Positions 25,533 through 35,005 of a stretch of 64,000 nt of DNA are shown here, one piece after another (the first letter of the stretch is position 1; every line of letters starts with the position of its first letter). The notes under the pieces were generated by a model. It did no database searches. It saw only the letters and a program-made list of their open reading frames with translations, and was not told the DNA's origin. Source of the DNA: an uncultured Aquimarina sp. (lineage in GTDB: Bacteria; Bacteroidota; Bacteroidia; Flavobacteriales; Flavobacteriaceae); NCBI GenBank assembly GCA_947498455.1, contig CANMKK010000008.1, positions 100,464 through 164,463 on the forward strand, written 5' to 3'. Both the position numbers and the translations under genes were made by a program.

Positions 25533-26330
25533 TTATATACTATTCATTATTCCCTTAAATATATTGTGTTTTTTATTACAACTATGACAATTTATATTTC
25601 CTTTAAAATATTGGATTAATGGTTTTAGTGAATTGATATTCATTGCATCTATTGGTTTTTCTAACCACTCAAGATTTATATTAGATTCATTTAAATCGAT
25701 TCTTAATTTTTCTTGATTTTTATTTGTAGTAGGATCTCTGCTATAGGCATTTAAAACATTTTCTTCATTCCATAAAAAAGTTTCCTCTTCGCAATTGAGG
25801 CATACAAAAATATATTCGTCATTTATATTGAAGGTTTTAAATATTTCAGCTTCTTTATGCCTTTTTATAGAGACTAAAAATGCAATTAAATAAAATCTTT
25901 TGGTCTCCTCGTCTAAAATTTCAGTGTTGTGTGAATACCTATTTACAAGGCTTCTAAACTTTTCTATTGAATCCATAAATGCAATTTGAATTCTGTTTTT
26001 TTCTTTTTCATCGAGATTATCCTCTTCAAATATTTGTTCTAACTCCAGTATATTGTCAAGGTAAATTAAAACAACTCCCAGAGATGCTATTACATCAAAA
26101 TTAAATTCGATGTTATCTGACGCTTCAATTATTTTTAATAGATGAGGTATGGTAGCAAGTGTATTTTCATATACTGATCCTTGATGATAAATGTGTTCCC
26201 AGATTAGTTCATCTGCAATTCTCTTATTCAACGTTTTTGAAAGCTCGTGAATTAGTGAAGGGATCACTTCTGAATTCCCATATGGACTGCTTAATTTTTC
26301 CCAAATATGTGATTCATCTAATCGTATCAT
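25533..26330 (-). CDS. Helical-repeat protein with two CxxC pairs (265 aa)
   Basis: Residues 1-165 are helical and start with a motif, ELIWEHIYHQGSVYENTL (41-58), typical of a HEAT-like family that also occurs in other bacterial immunity-type contexts. Two cysteine pairs, CLNC (177-180) and CHSC (248-251), could bind one zinc between them. The protein is soluble. The function is unknown. Confidence 0.7.
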   Translation of the reverse strand: MIRLDESHIWEKLSSPYGNSEVIPSLIHELSKTLNKRIADELIWEHIYHQGSVYENTLATIPHLLKIIEASDNIEFNFDVIASLGVVLIYLDNILELEQIFEEDNLDEKEKNRIQIAFMDSIEKFRSLVNRYSHNTEILDEETKRFYLIAFLVSIKRHKEAEIFKTFNINDEYIFVCLNCEEETFLWNEENVLNAYSRDPTTNKNQEKLRIDLNESNINLEWLEKPIDAMNINSLKPLIQYFKGNINCHSCNKKHNIFKGIMNSI

Positions 26331-26462
26331 TGTTTATGAGTTGTAAGCGTTTTGCATATAATGCATATTGTAATTTTAAGCATATTTCTTTTATAATTCT
26401 ATAGCTAATCCATATCCGCTGGTTGGCAACTTATATTCGTTCGTATAACCCCATTATACTAT

Positions 26463-28520
26463 TTACAATTTAAAATATTGATCGTCCCATATCCTAAAAG
26501 GCAGAAAGGGCAACCCATAAAAAATGGCTATTTCTGGTTTGTTTAGTTGGGATAGGTATTCTTTTTTTTCTAAACCGTTACCTTCTAAATTGACTTCTTT
26601 TAAATTCGGTAATGTATTTAGTACATTGATATCCGAAATTTTATTATCATATAAATTGAGTTCCTCTATTTTTTTGAGATTCCTTAATCCATCTATATTT
26701 TCTATCCCGCCATTTTCTGATAAGTCTAATACCTTTAAATGCGTAAGCTTTTCTAAATTATTTACATGAGTTATATTACAACAACTTAAGTCTAGTTTTT
26801 CAAGAGTGGTTAGATTATCGAAGCATATTGTGTCGGCAAAATTAAAATCCAATTGTATTTTCAATACCTTAAGCTTACTCAGTTTACCTAAATTAATTTT
26901 ATTGCCCCCCTGTATTTTTAGATTCTCTAAGTTAGGAAACTGTTCTAAAGTATCAATTTTAGATTCTTCTGATGCATCTAGCACTAGTGTTTTTAAAGAT
27001 TTTATAGAATGTATTTTGTTTATATCTGTATCTTCATCTAATCGTAAGTACTTTAGGTTATGTAAGGTATCTAATCTTGTGTTTTTTAAATTTCCATAAA
27101 GTGTAAAGTTTTTTAACTTTTGAAGATGTTCTATACCTATAAGTTCTATAGAAAAATAACACCAAAGTTCTAGAGTCTCTATGTTCGTTATAGTACTTAC
27201 ATCTATAGCTATAGTATCTTCTGGTTCGGGTTCAATATCTATATAGATTCGTGATTTCCTGAGGGTTTTAAATGCTAAAATACTTTTTGCTTCGGCAATA
27301 GAGGTTACGGTTATATCTAAGAATTCTAAAGCAGTAAATTCTTTGATATGTGCTATGTTTTCGACCTCATCTTCATCTATTCTTAATTTTTTAAGTTGAT
27401 GTTTTAACGGTAAGAGTTTTTTAAAATCTATCAATCCTTTTTCATGTGGATTGGTGTAAAATGTTATTTTTTCTAATTGCGTAAATGCTTTTAGTTGTTC
27501 CCCTTCTTGTAATTCTGATTGACTGAAATACAATTCCTTTATTTGATGTGCTATAGGTATAAAATTATCAATAGTAACCCTACTATATTCAAATTCTAAT
27601 TTTTCGAGTTGGGTAAAGTGTTGTAAAAACGTCATATCATCAGGTACGTATTGATGAAACTCTAAGCTTTTGATATAATGTGCTATAGACGCTAAGTTTT
27701 GCAAGTTGACTTTTGCTTTTGGATAATACCTTTCTTCTCCTACTTTACAGTAATTTATGGTAAATGTGCTTGATTTATCTTGAGAAAGTTGTTGATCTTT
27801 TATAATAGTGCCAGTATCAATATCTAAACGTTCTAACTTAGAAAATTGATGAATGTTCTTAATCGTATCTATTGTACATCCGTTTAGGACAATATGTTCT
27901 ACATTTTCTGATATTGGTAAAAACAGATCTATAGTATCAAAGGTCATATCTGCTAAACGTATGCGTATAAAATTTCTATCGGGTTTTGCCTGGTGAATAA
28001 CATCGTTGTCTGATTGCTTAATGGTTACTCCATTTAATCGTAAATCATAAAGTTTTGGAAATAGATTGACTTCATAAAAATTATGAACTATACAATCTGT
28101 AATAAAAATATGATCGATCTTTTTTGCCATAGGCTGCAATACTGCTAAATGGTCAATGGTCATATTGTTAAAGTAGACATGCTTTAAGTTTCCATCGTAT
28201 GCAGTAGTACAACTTTTATTAGTATACAACGCATCGATGTTTATAATCGTAACATTGTCTAATGTAAATTCGTACAACTTCTCGAACTTAATTAAGTCAC
28301 TAATATCGTTTATAGTACAATTAACAAAGGTTAACCTGGATACTTCTTTAACCAAATGCAAAAAGAGATCTAGATTATCTATAATTACATTGTAAACCTT
28401 TAAAGTAGCTACTCTATTGTTTTCTCCAAAAGTTTCGTATACATTGGTTTGTTCTTTATTATAGTCGTGTTTTTCAAACGTTATATTGAGTGCTTCTTCT
28501 ATGTTTTTAAGTTTGTCCAT
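26463..28520 (-). CDS. Large leucine-rich-repeat protein, copy 1 (685 aa)
   Basis: No signal peptide or membrane segment is seen, so the protein is probably cytoplasmic. Irregular LRRs run nearly the whole length; the last ~90 residues contain regular SDS22-like repeats of about 22 residues (THLKVLDLSENGGIENIDGL, then LNLYDNKISDINVLNTLPNL). It is clearly paralogous to the gene at 28811-30874: both share FYEVNLFPKLYDLRL followed by IKQSD (residues ~148-171) and the C-terminal PEIAIFYGLPFLPF/IWDDQ motif. LRR proteins without catalytic domains usually serve in protein binding. A target is not evident. Confidence 0.85.
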   Translation of the reverse strand: MDKLKNIEEALNITFEKHDYNKEQTNVYETFGENNRVATLKVYNVIIDNLDLFLHLVKEVSRLTFVNCTINDISDLIKFEKLYEFTLDNVTIINIDALYTNKSCTTAYDGNLKHVYFNNMTIDHLAVLQPMAKKIDHIFITDCIVHNFYEVNLFPKLYDLRLNGVTIKQSDNDVIHQAKPDRNFIRIRLADMTFDTIDLFLPISENVEHIVLNGCTIDTIKNIHQFSKLERLDIDTGTIIKDQQLSQDKSSTFTINYCKVGEERYYPKAKVNLQNLASIAHYIKSLEFHQYVPDDMTFLQHFTQLEKLEFEYSRVTIDNFIPIAHQIKELYFSQSELQEGEQLKAFTQLEKITFYTNPHEKGLIDFKKLLPLKHQLKKLRIDEDEVENIAHIKEFTALEFLDITVTSIAEAKSILAFKTLRKSRIYIDIEPEPEDTIAIDVSTITNIETLELWCYFSIELIGIEHLQKLKNFTLYGNLKNTRLDTLHNLKYLRLDEDTDINKIHSIKSLKTLVLDASEESKIDTLEQFPNLENLKIQGGNKINLGKLSKLKVLKIQLDFNFADTICFDNLTTLEKLDLSCCNITHVNNLEKLTHLKVLDLSENGGIENIDGLRNLKKIEELNLYDNKISDINVLNTLPNLKEVNLEGNGLEKKEYLSQLNKPEIAIFYGLPFLPFRIWDDQYFKL

Positions 28521-28525
28521 CTGTG

Positions 28526-28786
28526 TTATTCTTCTTCTTTAAAATCATTTAACATTACTTCAATTCCCTCTTCGATTCTTTTCTTTTCATCTTTGGTATA
28601 TGCTTCTAGCGTCAAGGTTAATTCTTGAGCTTCTTTCAACGAAATATTTTGGTTTATCTGAACAAAAGCTACACAACCTAAAAATGAAACACCTTTGTTT
28701 TTAAGCTCCGTAATTTTTAAAGACAATGATTTTACATCATCAAATTTGCACTGCTTTGCTTCCTTTTTTATTTCTTCTAAACTCAT
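28526..28786 (-). CDS. Small protein between the two LRR genes (86 aa)
   Basis: A soluble helical protein with an acidic C-terminus (MLNDFKEEE). It lies five bases upstream of one LRR gene and 24 downstream of the other, so it is part of the same transcript. The motif NKGVSFLGCVAFVQ resembles the helix-turn of short immunity-type proteins but no family is certain. Confidence 0.65.
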   Translation of the reverse strand: MSLEEIKKEAKQCKFDDVKSLSLKITELKNKGVSFLGCVAFVQINQNISLKEAQELTLTLEAYTKDEKKRIEEGIEVMLNDFKEEE

Positions 28787-28810
28787 TTTATGTATTGTTT
28801 TGGGTAGCTA

Positions 28811-30874
28811 TTATAATTCAAAATCTTGGTCTTCCCATATCCAAAAAGGCACTTTGGGCAACCCATAGAAAATAGCTATTTGAGGGTTGTTCAATTGTTT
28901 ATTAACCTCTGGTTTTTCAATAAGATTTCCTGCGATATTAACTTGTTTTAAACTAGGCAGGTTATTTAATATACGTATATCAGAGATTTTATTTTCGAAT
29001 ACATTTAAATGCTCTAAACTTGTTAAGTTTGCCATACCGTCTATATTTTCAATATTGTTTTCTGAAAGATTCAACATTTTCAGATTGGTAAGTTTATCTA
29101 CCCCTTTTACCTCAGTTAGACAGTTATTTTCTAAAGACAGCTTTTCCAGATTAGGTATCGAATCTAAAAAATCAATTTCTTTGGGAAATGTGCTGGAAAC
29201 ATCTAGTACTTTTAAATTGGGCAAATACCCTAGTTGTATGTTGTTCGTTCCTTTTATAGAGAGTTCTTTTAGGTTTATAAACTGTTCTAAACTTAGAATT
29301 TCATAATCGTCTGTAACATCAATTTCTAATTTTGTAAGTGTATCTATTGCCGGTAGCTCACTTATATGTATGGCTTCATTTATTTTAAGATATTGAAGGT
29401 TTTTAATTTTGTGAATTCCTTTGGCTCTACAAGAATCTTTTAAACTTAAAACTTTTAAATATTGAAGGTTTGCAAGACCTTTGAGTATTATATGATGATC
29501 ATTTTCTATATAGAGTTCTTCTATATTCTTAAGAGCTTTTACATTAAATGTTTTCGTTTTTTTTGCCCGAATATTGATCGACAACTTTTTTAAACTAGGC
29601 AGTGTAAAAACACTTTTCGCCACTTTTTTTGAGGCATATAAGATAAAAACAGATTCTAATGCTGTAAACTGTTCTATTAGTTCTAAATTTTTAATACTAC
29701 TATCGCAAAACTCCCAAAAGTCAAATTTCTTTAATTGGTTTTTTAAGGGAAGTAGTGTTTTAAAATCTTTGAAACTTTCTTTTGTGGTATTGGCATCAAC
29801 TTTAAGAACCTCTAAGTTTTTAAAGTGTTTTATTTTGGATCTGTTTTTAATGATTGATTCTGAAAAATCCAGCGTATTAATTTGCGCTGCTATTGGTAAA
29901 AAGTCACATAATCTTGCTGTAACTCGATCGAATTTTAATGCATTTAATGATTCAAAATTCACAAAGTATGCTAGATTGGAAACTTGATCGTTTTTAAAAG
30001 TAATTGATTCTATGCTGTTGGCTAAAGCACCTAGCTTTTCAATATTAAATGCTACTTCTTTTGAATCATTTTCTTCTTCATTTGCTGAAAGAATACATTC
30101 TTTAATTTTAAAAGAGGATGTATCGTCTTTTACTAATATTATATCTTTGATTTCTGTAGAGGCATCTATTTCAAATTCTTGCAAACTACTACATTCAGTT
30201 AATTTTTTAATACTAGCAATAGTGCAATTATTGAGTGTAATGCCGTGCACTCCTTTTGATATTGGAAGAAAATAACTAATATCTTCAAACTCCATGTTGA
30301 AAAGAGATAGCCAAGTAAAATTTCTTTCAGAATCTGATTCATAAATTACATCTTCATCAGATTGTTTGATAACTACACCATCTAGTCGTAAATCATAGAG
30401 CTTAGGAAACAGATTGACCTCGTAAAAATTATGAATAGTACAATTGGTAACAAACACATGAACCAAATTTGCAGCCATTGGTTGTAAAACACCTAAATGC
30501 TCGATCTTCATGTTTATAAGGTTTATCTCCATCAAACATCCCTTATAATTAGTATTGCAATTATTGTTTGGATAGCTTTTTTCTACATCCTGAATGTCAA
30601 TATTGTCTAGTGTTAGATTACATAAATTTTCAAATTCAAACAACCCACAGATATTACCAATGGCACAGTTAATTAGTTTTAAGGTGTGTAAGTTTTTTGA
30701 GAAAGGTAACAGCACCTTAATATCATCAATGTTTACGTTTTTTAGTGTTAACTCTTTTACACCGTCTAATTGTGTCCAGGTACTATACGTATTTATTTGA
30801 TGTTCTTTTTTATAATCGTGCTCTTCTAGTTGAATATTTAATAACTGTTCTATTTTTTTTATTTGATCTTCCAT
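28811..30874 (-). CDS. Large leucine-rich-repeat protein, copy 2 (687 aa)
   Basis: It has the same architecture and length as copy 1: an N-terminal MEDQIKKIEQLLNI segment, degenerate LRRs, then regular C-terminal repeats (KMLNLSENNIENIDGMANL, then LNVFENKISDIRILNNLPSL) and the end motif FYGLPKVPFWIWEDQ. The N-terminal third and the extreme C-terminus are most alike; the centre differs strongly. This suggests an old tandem duplication with diversification of the central binding surface. No signal peptide is present. Confidence 0.85.
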   Translation of the reverse strand: MEDQIKKIEQLLNIQLEEHDYKKEHQINTYSTWTQLDGVKELTLKNVNIDDIKVLLPFSKNLHTLKLINCAIGNICGLFEFENLCNLTLDNIDIQDVEKSYPNNNCNTNYKGCLMEINLINMKIEHLGVLQPMAANLVHVFVTNCTIHNFYEVNLFPKLYDLRLDGVVIKQSDEDVIYESDSERNFTWLSLFNMEFEDISYFLPISKGVHGITLNNCTIASIKKLTECSSLQEFEIDASTEIKDIILVKDDTSSFKIKECILSANEEENDSKEVAFNIEKLGALANSIESITFKNDQVSNLAYFVNFESLNALKFDRVTARLCDFLPIAAQINTLDFSESIIKNRSKIKHFKNLEVLKVDANTTKESFKDFKTLLPLKNQLKKFDFWEFCDSSIKNLELIEQFTALESVFILYASKKVAKSVFTLPSLKKLSINIRAKKTKTFNVKALKNIEELYIENDHHIILKGLANLQYLKVLSLKDSCRAKGIHKIKNLQYLKINEAIHISELPAIDTLTKLEIDVTDDYEILSLEQFINLKELSIKGTNNIQLGYLPNLKVLDVSSTFPKEIDFLDSIPNLEKLSLENNCLTEVKGVDKLTNLKMLNLSENNIENIDGMANLTSLEHLNVFENKISDIRILNNLPSLKQVNIAGNLIEKPEVNKQLNNPQIAIFYGLPKVPFWIWEDQDFEL

Positions 30875-30901
30875 GTTGGGATACGATTAACACGATTACT
30901 T

Positions 30902-31462
30902 TTACAATTCAATCTTGAAATAATGTTTTAATACCGTTTTTCTATATTCAAGTGTGAATTCTTCTCTATCATTCATTAAATTACACAAAGGGTCTTTCTC
31001 GTCAATATACTCGAATAACACCTTTTGGTGAGAGGGTAGATCGTTATACGCATCTGTTAGTGTTTTTAAATTGGACATTGATGGTTCCATCAGATAATTT
31101 TTGAATGATTTCTCACAGATTATTCTTCGGGTGTCACGATTATTAAGCGTATTAATACTATCTTCGATTTCTTTAATGAAGTCTTCATTGCTTTTTTCGG
31201 GAATAAATTTTGAGCTTTTTATAGTACCCAGACTACATTCTAATTCGACATGATCTGGTATTGTTTGTAATAGCTTTCCTGATGTTATTTCATTTTTAAT
31301 TTGATCAAAATCCTTTAATCCCCAACAATCGATACATCCATCTTCAAATACGGTTATGTATGACAGATAATATCCATTATTGTTGATAATTACAGGTAGT
31401 TTTTTGCCAAATACCTTTTTACCTTCTTTTTCTATGTACAGTTTTTCTTTGTAGTATTTCAT
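30902..31462 (-). CDS. Uncharacterised protein (186 aa), DUF7638-like start
   Basis: The first half contains PVIINNNGYYLSYITVFEDG followed by CIDCWGLKDF, a pattern I associate tentatively with DUF7638. The second half is helical and basic. It is soluble and lies 11 bases downstream of the DUF6210-like gene. The family assignment is from memory only. Confidence 0.65.
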   Translation of the reverse strand: MKYYKEKLYIEKEGKKVFGKKLPVIINNNGYYLSYITVFEDGCIDCWGLKDFDQIKNEITSGKLLQTIPDHVELECSLGTIKSSKFIPEKSNEDFIKEIEDSINTLNNRDTRRIICEKSFKNYLMEPSMSNLKTLTDAYNDLPSHQKVLFEYIDEKDPLCNLMNDREEFTLEYRKTVLKHYFKIEL

Positions 31463-31473
31463 TAGCCGTCTTT

Positions 31474-31926
31474 TTAGTCACTATTAGCCCAAGTTAACAC
31501 ACCGTTTAAAGGGTAATTATCAAAACCATGTAATACATCTATATCTTTAGTATTACTAATTTTTATTCGTACCCAGGCTTCGTGGGATTCGTCTAATCTT
31601 TCTAAATCAATTGCAATGAATTGGCTCAATCTTGTTATACTCAGTATTTGATTTATTATTTTAACATCTTCTAGATCAATCCCATTTGTAGCACCAATCC
31701 CGCTATATTTTGCTCCTCGAAAATAATTAGACAATTCGATTTCTGGACTTAAAAATGTTTTGGCTTCTTCGTTATAGTCATTGGCTAGTGGTACATATAT
31801 GCCTTCGCATTTTGGGTGTAGACAAGCAGTGCCTCCTGTTTGGTTGGATATCATAACCCCAGTTGGATATTCTATAACGATCCCCAATCCAACGGTATCC
31901 CATACGTGAATTATTGGCTTACTCAT
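31474..31926 (-). CDS. DUF6210-like protein (150 aa)
   Basis: A soluble protein with the motif IEYPTGVMISNQTGGTACLH at about residues 18-37 and a following EGIYVPLAND, which recalls DUF6210 from memory. That family has no established function and is found scattered in immunity-like neighbourhoods. The gene abuts its upstream neighbour (EF-Tu-D3-like) with no space between stop and start. Confidence 0.7.
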   Translation of the reverse strand: MSKPIIHVWDTVGLGIVIEYPTGVMISNQTGGTACLHPKCEGIYVPLANDYNEEAKTFLSPEIELSNYFRGAKYSGIGATNGIDLEDVKIINQILSITRLSQFIAIDLERLDESHEAWVRIKISNTKDIDVLHGFDNYPLNGVLTWANSD

Positions 31927-32262
31927 CTACTTTTGTTTTAAATTGTCATTTATTATTTCAATTATATTTCCATATCCCATTGTATGGGGCCCTTCGCAAA
32001 ATTTGAATTTCATATGCTCATATAATCGATTTGTAAAATAATCTTTACTCAAGATCGAGATTTCGGCTAGTACCATTTCTCCTGGCGCTACCGTTTCCTG
32101 ACCAATATAGGTTTGTTGTCCAGAAGTTAGATATTCTGGATAGTCTTCAAATTCTATGTGAGGGCGATAACCAGATGCTACCGAGTTTTTTCTTCCTCCA
32201 TGTTCGGTGTTTAAAAACTGTAGTTCTGCTATAAAATCTGTTGTAGTAAACTTGTTTTTCAT
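31927..32262 (-). CDS. Stand-alone EF-Tu domain 3-like protein (111 aa)
   Basis: The whole protein can be aligned by eye with the C-terminal beta-barrel (domain 3) of elongation factor Tu. It shows FIAELQFLNTEHGGR (10-24), GYRPHIEF (31-38), VAPGEMV (58-64) and FKFCEGPHTMGYGNIIEI (86-103), corresponding to the EF-Tu segments around GGRHTPF, GYRPQFYF, VMPGDN and FAIREGGRTVGAGVV. There is no GTPase domain and no domain 2. It overlaps the upstream gene by four bases and abuts the downstream one. EF-Tu is a host factor for several contact-dependent toxins, so a decoy or antagonist role is conceivable but only inference. Confidence 0.75.
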   Translation of the reverse strand: MKNKFTTTDFIAELQFLNTEHGGRKNSVASGYRPHIEFEDYPEYLTSGQQTYIGQETVAPGEMVLAEISILSKDYFTNRLYEHMKFKFCEGPHTMGYGNIIEIINDNLKQK

Positions 32263-32762
32263 ACCATACTTTTTGGTCTTTTTAAATAGTATTCAAACCA
32301 TTCGGTTCTACACCACAATCCACTCATTTCCTGACATAATTCAATTTTATTATTGGTGAATAACAATTCTAATTCAAGCGTATAGTCACCATCAACAAGC
32401 TTCCATTTTGTTTCTGGAAGGAATAAAGCAAACCTGTTTTCTGATTGCGCATGTTTCGGAATACATATTTGAGTCTCTTCCCAATTAATTGTTTCTAGAA
32501 TATCGACAAATTGAATCCTCTTAATCGTATTCTTTTTAAGCTCATTAAGATAAAGTTTCTCTAGTTGAATGCATAAGTCCGTTTTATTAGAAATCGAGAT
32601 AAATTTCTCTAAGGCATCCTTTTGATTTTGAGTAAACCATCGTTGGTCGTTATCTAAATCTACCCAAACATCACATGAGTGTTTAAGCCAAGGAATATAT
32701 ACCTTAAAAATGGAATTCATATACACTCCATCATCATCAATTTTCCAATTCTCCTTATTCAT
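32259..32762 (-). CDS. Uncharacterised protein (167 aa)
   Basis: A soluble protein: a short beta-rich start, a helical middle (FTQNQKDALEKFISI) and a beta-rich end. The layout recalls DUF6985-like immunity proteins, without certainty. It overlaps the EF-Tu-D3-like gene by four bases and the next upstream gene by eight, so they are likely translated together. Confidence 0.6.
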   Translation of the reverse strand: MNKENWKIDDDGVYMNSIFKVYIPWLKHSCDVWVDLDNDQRWFTQNQKDALEKFISISNKTDLCIQLEKLYLNELKKNTIKRIQFVDILETINWEETQICIPKHAQSENRFALFLPETKWKLVDGDYTLELELLFTNNKIELCQEMSGLWCRTEWFEYYLKRPKSMV

Positions 32763-33066
32763 GTTCTTTAAAGTTGTTTTTTATCCTAAACGAAATGTGT
32801 TTCAGTTCAAACACCTGAAGATTATAAATCGTCCAACCTTTACCTGCTACCTCCCAATTATAGGCATCTAATTGATCCGTTACTTCGTCCAACAATTCTC
32901 CAATAACAAAACTGTTTACCAGGTCTTCAAACTCAGTGATTTTTTGAATCAACTCAGTATGAAATGAATGTGAAACAATAACACCTTGCACCAAATTATC
33001 CTCAAAACTTTCTACAAACACTTCAGTTTTTTGCTCGTTGTTTTTATCTGTGAGTATCAGTTTCAT
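32755..33066 (-). CDS. Small uncharacterised protein (103 aa)
   Basis: A soluble alpha/beta protein beginning MKLILTDKNNEQK and ending with beta strands. It overlaps the lipoprotein gene upstream by 23 bases and the downstream gene by eight. I do not recognise the family. Confidence 0.65.
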   Translation of the reverse strand: MKLILTDKNNEQKTEVFVESFEDNLVQGVIVSHSFHTELIQKITEFEDLVNSFVIGELLDEVTDQLDAYNWEVAGKGWTIYNLQVFELKHISFRIKNNFKEHE

Positions 33067-34069
33067 GCACAGTTTTTTCAGAATTAATTAGAGTTATATT
33101 ATCTATATTATATTCAAACTTGTCTGTTTTAGTATAACTCGATATACGACCCTCCCTCATATTTAATCCTGTAACTTTATAATTTATTAAAATCGTTTGA
33201 TCTTGTGTGTTAGTTTTTATCGAAATTTCATCGAATGTTGTTTGTTTTGTTGCCGTATTTGGTATGGTAGGACAGGCTTTAAGTTTTTTTAAGGCTACAG
33301 TATCTTTTGCAAACCATTTATTTAAAAAACCAATATGTTTATCAGAACATTGATATCCTAAACCCAGACCTGTTAACATTTTACATTTAAGGTTGCTTCT
33401 ATCATCATTTACTTTTCCATCCCATTCACATTCACTTCCTATATTAAATGAGATATATCCTAAAGCAGCTTTTTCTGGGTCCGATGTGTTCTTTAGATAG
33501 TCATCGTTAAGAACAAGAGTATTTATTTCGGTTTCTAAATCTTCATCATACAGATTTTCTCTCCAAAGAACTTTTACTTTTTCATCTATTAGTTCGGCAG
33601 CGCTAATCTTTCTGAATGAAATCAAATATGGTTTTACATAAGTAATATCATCATCTCCTGCTTCTTCCAAAATTTTTATCTCCCAGTCTATTACTATTTT
33701 ATCTCCTTTTACTAATTCGTTTATGGGTATATCAGCGTGATACATTATTTGTACAGTATCCTTATTTTTTTGAGCTAAAAAATACCAGTAATCAGAATTA
33801 TCATCAAAGCTTATATAATCTACGGTATCTGTATATGTTTTACCTAATTCAATTTTTTCGTTGGGTCTTAGTGCACTACTCAATTTACTTGTAGTAGGTG
33901 TTTTTTTATCCGATTCTTGCTTTATTTGAGTTTCTATTACTTCGGTTTCTGTTTTAAACTCTATATCGCTTGCTGTTTTCTTAGATTCTACAGATGTATC
34001 TTTGCAAGCATTTATGCAAAAACTTAGTAAAACGGTTAGTAATACAAGCGGTCCAATTTTTGGTTTCAT
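33044..34069 (-). CDS. Lipoprotein of unknown function
   Basis: From Met at 34069 (five codons inside the longest frame) the N-terminus MKPKIGPLVLLTVLLSF leads to a lipobox INAC; the mature protein would be lipid-anchored at that Cys. A Ser/Thr/Lys-rich linker of about 40 residues follows, then a globular region with four or more cysteines. The role is unknown. It overlaps the downstream gene by 23 bases. Confidence 0.7.
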   Translation of the reverse strand: MKPKIGPLVLLTVLLSFCINACKDTSVESKKTASDIEFKTETEVIETQIKQESDKKTPTTSKLSSALRPNEKIELGKTYTDTVDYISFDDNSDYWYFLAQKNKDTVQIMYHADIPINELVKGDKIVIDWEIKILEEAGDDDITYVKPYLISFRKISAAELIDEKVKVLWRENLYDEDLETEINTLVLNDDYLKNTSDPEKAALGYISFNIGSECEWDGKVNDDRSNLKCKMLTGLGLGYQCSDKHIGFLNKWFAKDTVALKKLKACPTIPNTATKQTTFDEISIKTNTQDQTILINYKVTGLNMREGRISSYTKTDKFEYNIDNITLINSEKTVHETDTHR

Positions 34070-34099
34070 ATCTTTTATTTTCATCTGTTGGTAGTTGTC

Positions 34100-34522
34100 T
34101 TATTTATATCCATAAATTTTTAATCCTGATGCTACTATTTCATATTCAAACTGTTTTCCTGTTTGTAGTGCTTCTTTTATCAGTTCAATATCTTGAGTTT
34201 TAATTTTTGGTACTAACAGTTCTTTTCGATTTTTTCTTTCAGAACTAATTTCTGAAGGGATTAATAACCATTCTATTTCCTTTAACTCAAACACGTCCCA
34301 GTATTCTTCTATGCATTTTTGGTTGATCAAATTCTGAGGGTTTGGTATTGCTAATTCTCGTACTTTATCGTCTAATAGGAGCTTTACTTTTGCGGTATAG
34401 AGCGAGTTGATGTCTTTTATAATTGAAAATAGCATTTTCCATTTTGTTGTATTCATACAACTTGCTCTGCGATCTATTTCTTGCTGTAATCTTATTTGGC
34501 GTTTATTCATTTTAATCATCAT
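34100..34522 (-). CDS. DUF6678-like protein
   Basis: The 140-residue soluble protein contains NTTKWKMLFSIIKDI, FELKEIEWLLI and a C-terminal YEIVASGLKIYGY, the arrangement I remember for DUF6678. That family has no established function. Met5 (34510) is an alternative start. It follows the DUF6756-like gene after 12 bases. Confidence 0.7.
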   Translation of the reverse strand: MMIKMNKRQIRLQQEIDRRASCMNTTKWKMLFSIIKDINSLYTAKVKLLLDDKVRELAIPNPQNLINQKCIEEYWDVFELKEIEWLLIPSEISSERKNRKELLVPKIKTQDIELIKEALQTGKQFEYEIVASGLKIYGYK

Positions 34523-34534
34523 AGAGCGTTTATT

Positions 34535-34984
34535 TTATTGTAATCTACTGATGTTTATAGCTTTTAGTTCCTCGCCAATCCCAATAAGTCTATCACTATG
34601 ATTTTCACAAAGTAACCATTGTTTGTTTTTGTCAATTACGTAATATTCAAATGCTGAGCATTCTCCAATCAACTCACTAATCACAGCTGGTTTACAATTA
34701 TAAATAGGATAATATTCCTCTTGGTCATCTTCGACCATTAGCCAAATGGCATCTATATTTTTGGGAAGAATATTGATTATTTGTTTAAATGGAAATTCGT
34801 ACTCTATAAAATTAAAGGAGTCTTGTTTAAAATCCTCCCACCACCATTTTCTATCGCCAGATTTCACAAAATGCTTGAGTAAATCTAAATAGAGTGTTTT
34901 AACATCTGCTACCAAAGAGATTTCTGCTGGTTTCAAATTAAGTGTTGTAATAGCTTGTTCTATTTCGATTTTTACTGTTCCCAT
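34535..34984 (-). CDS. DUF6756-like protein
   Basis: A soluble 149-residue protein with SGDRKWWWEDFK at about residues 42-53 and, near the end, ECSAFEYYVIDKNKQWLLCE. From memory these are the signatures of DUF6756, a small family met in immunity-type clusters. No export signal. It forms a close pair with the DUF6678-like gene. Confidence 0.72.
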   Translation of the reverse strand: MGTVKIEIEQAITTLNLKPAEISLVADVKTLYLDLLKHFVKSGDRKWWWEDFKQDSFNFIEYEFPFKQIINILPKNIDAIWLMVEDDQEEYYPIYNCKPAVISELIGECSAFEYYVIDKNKQWLLCENHSDRLIGIGEELKAINISRLQ

Positions 34985-35005
34985 ATCCTTTGATTAGTGA
35001 ATCTA

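Noticed and set aside
28887..30800. Several plus-strand ORFs of 68-139 codons inside the LRR gene
   Set aside because: They are antisense shadows of a Leu-rich coding sequence, which suppresses stops on the other strand.
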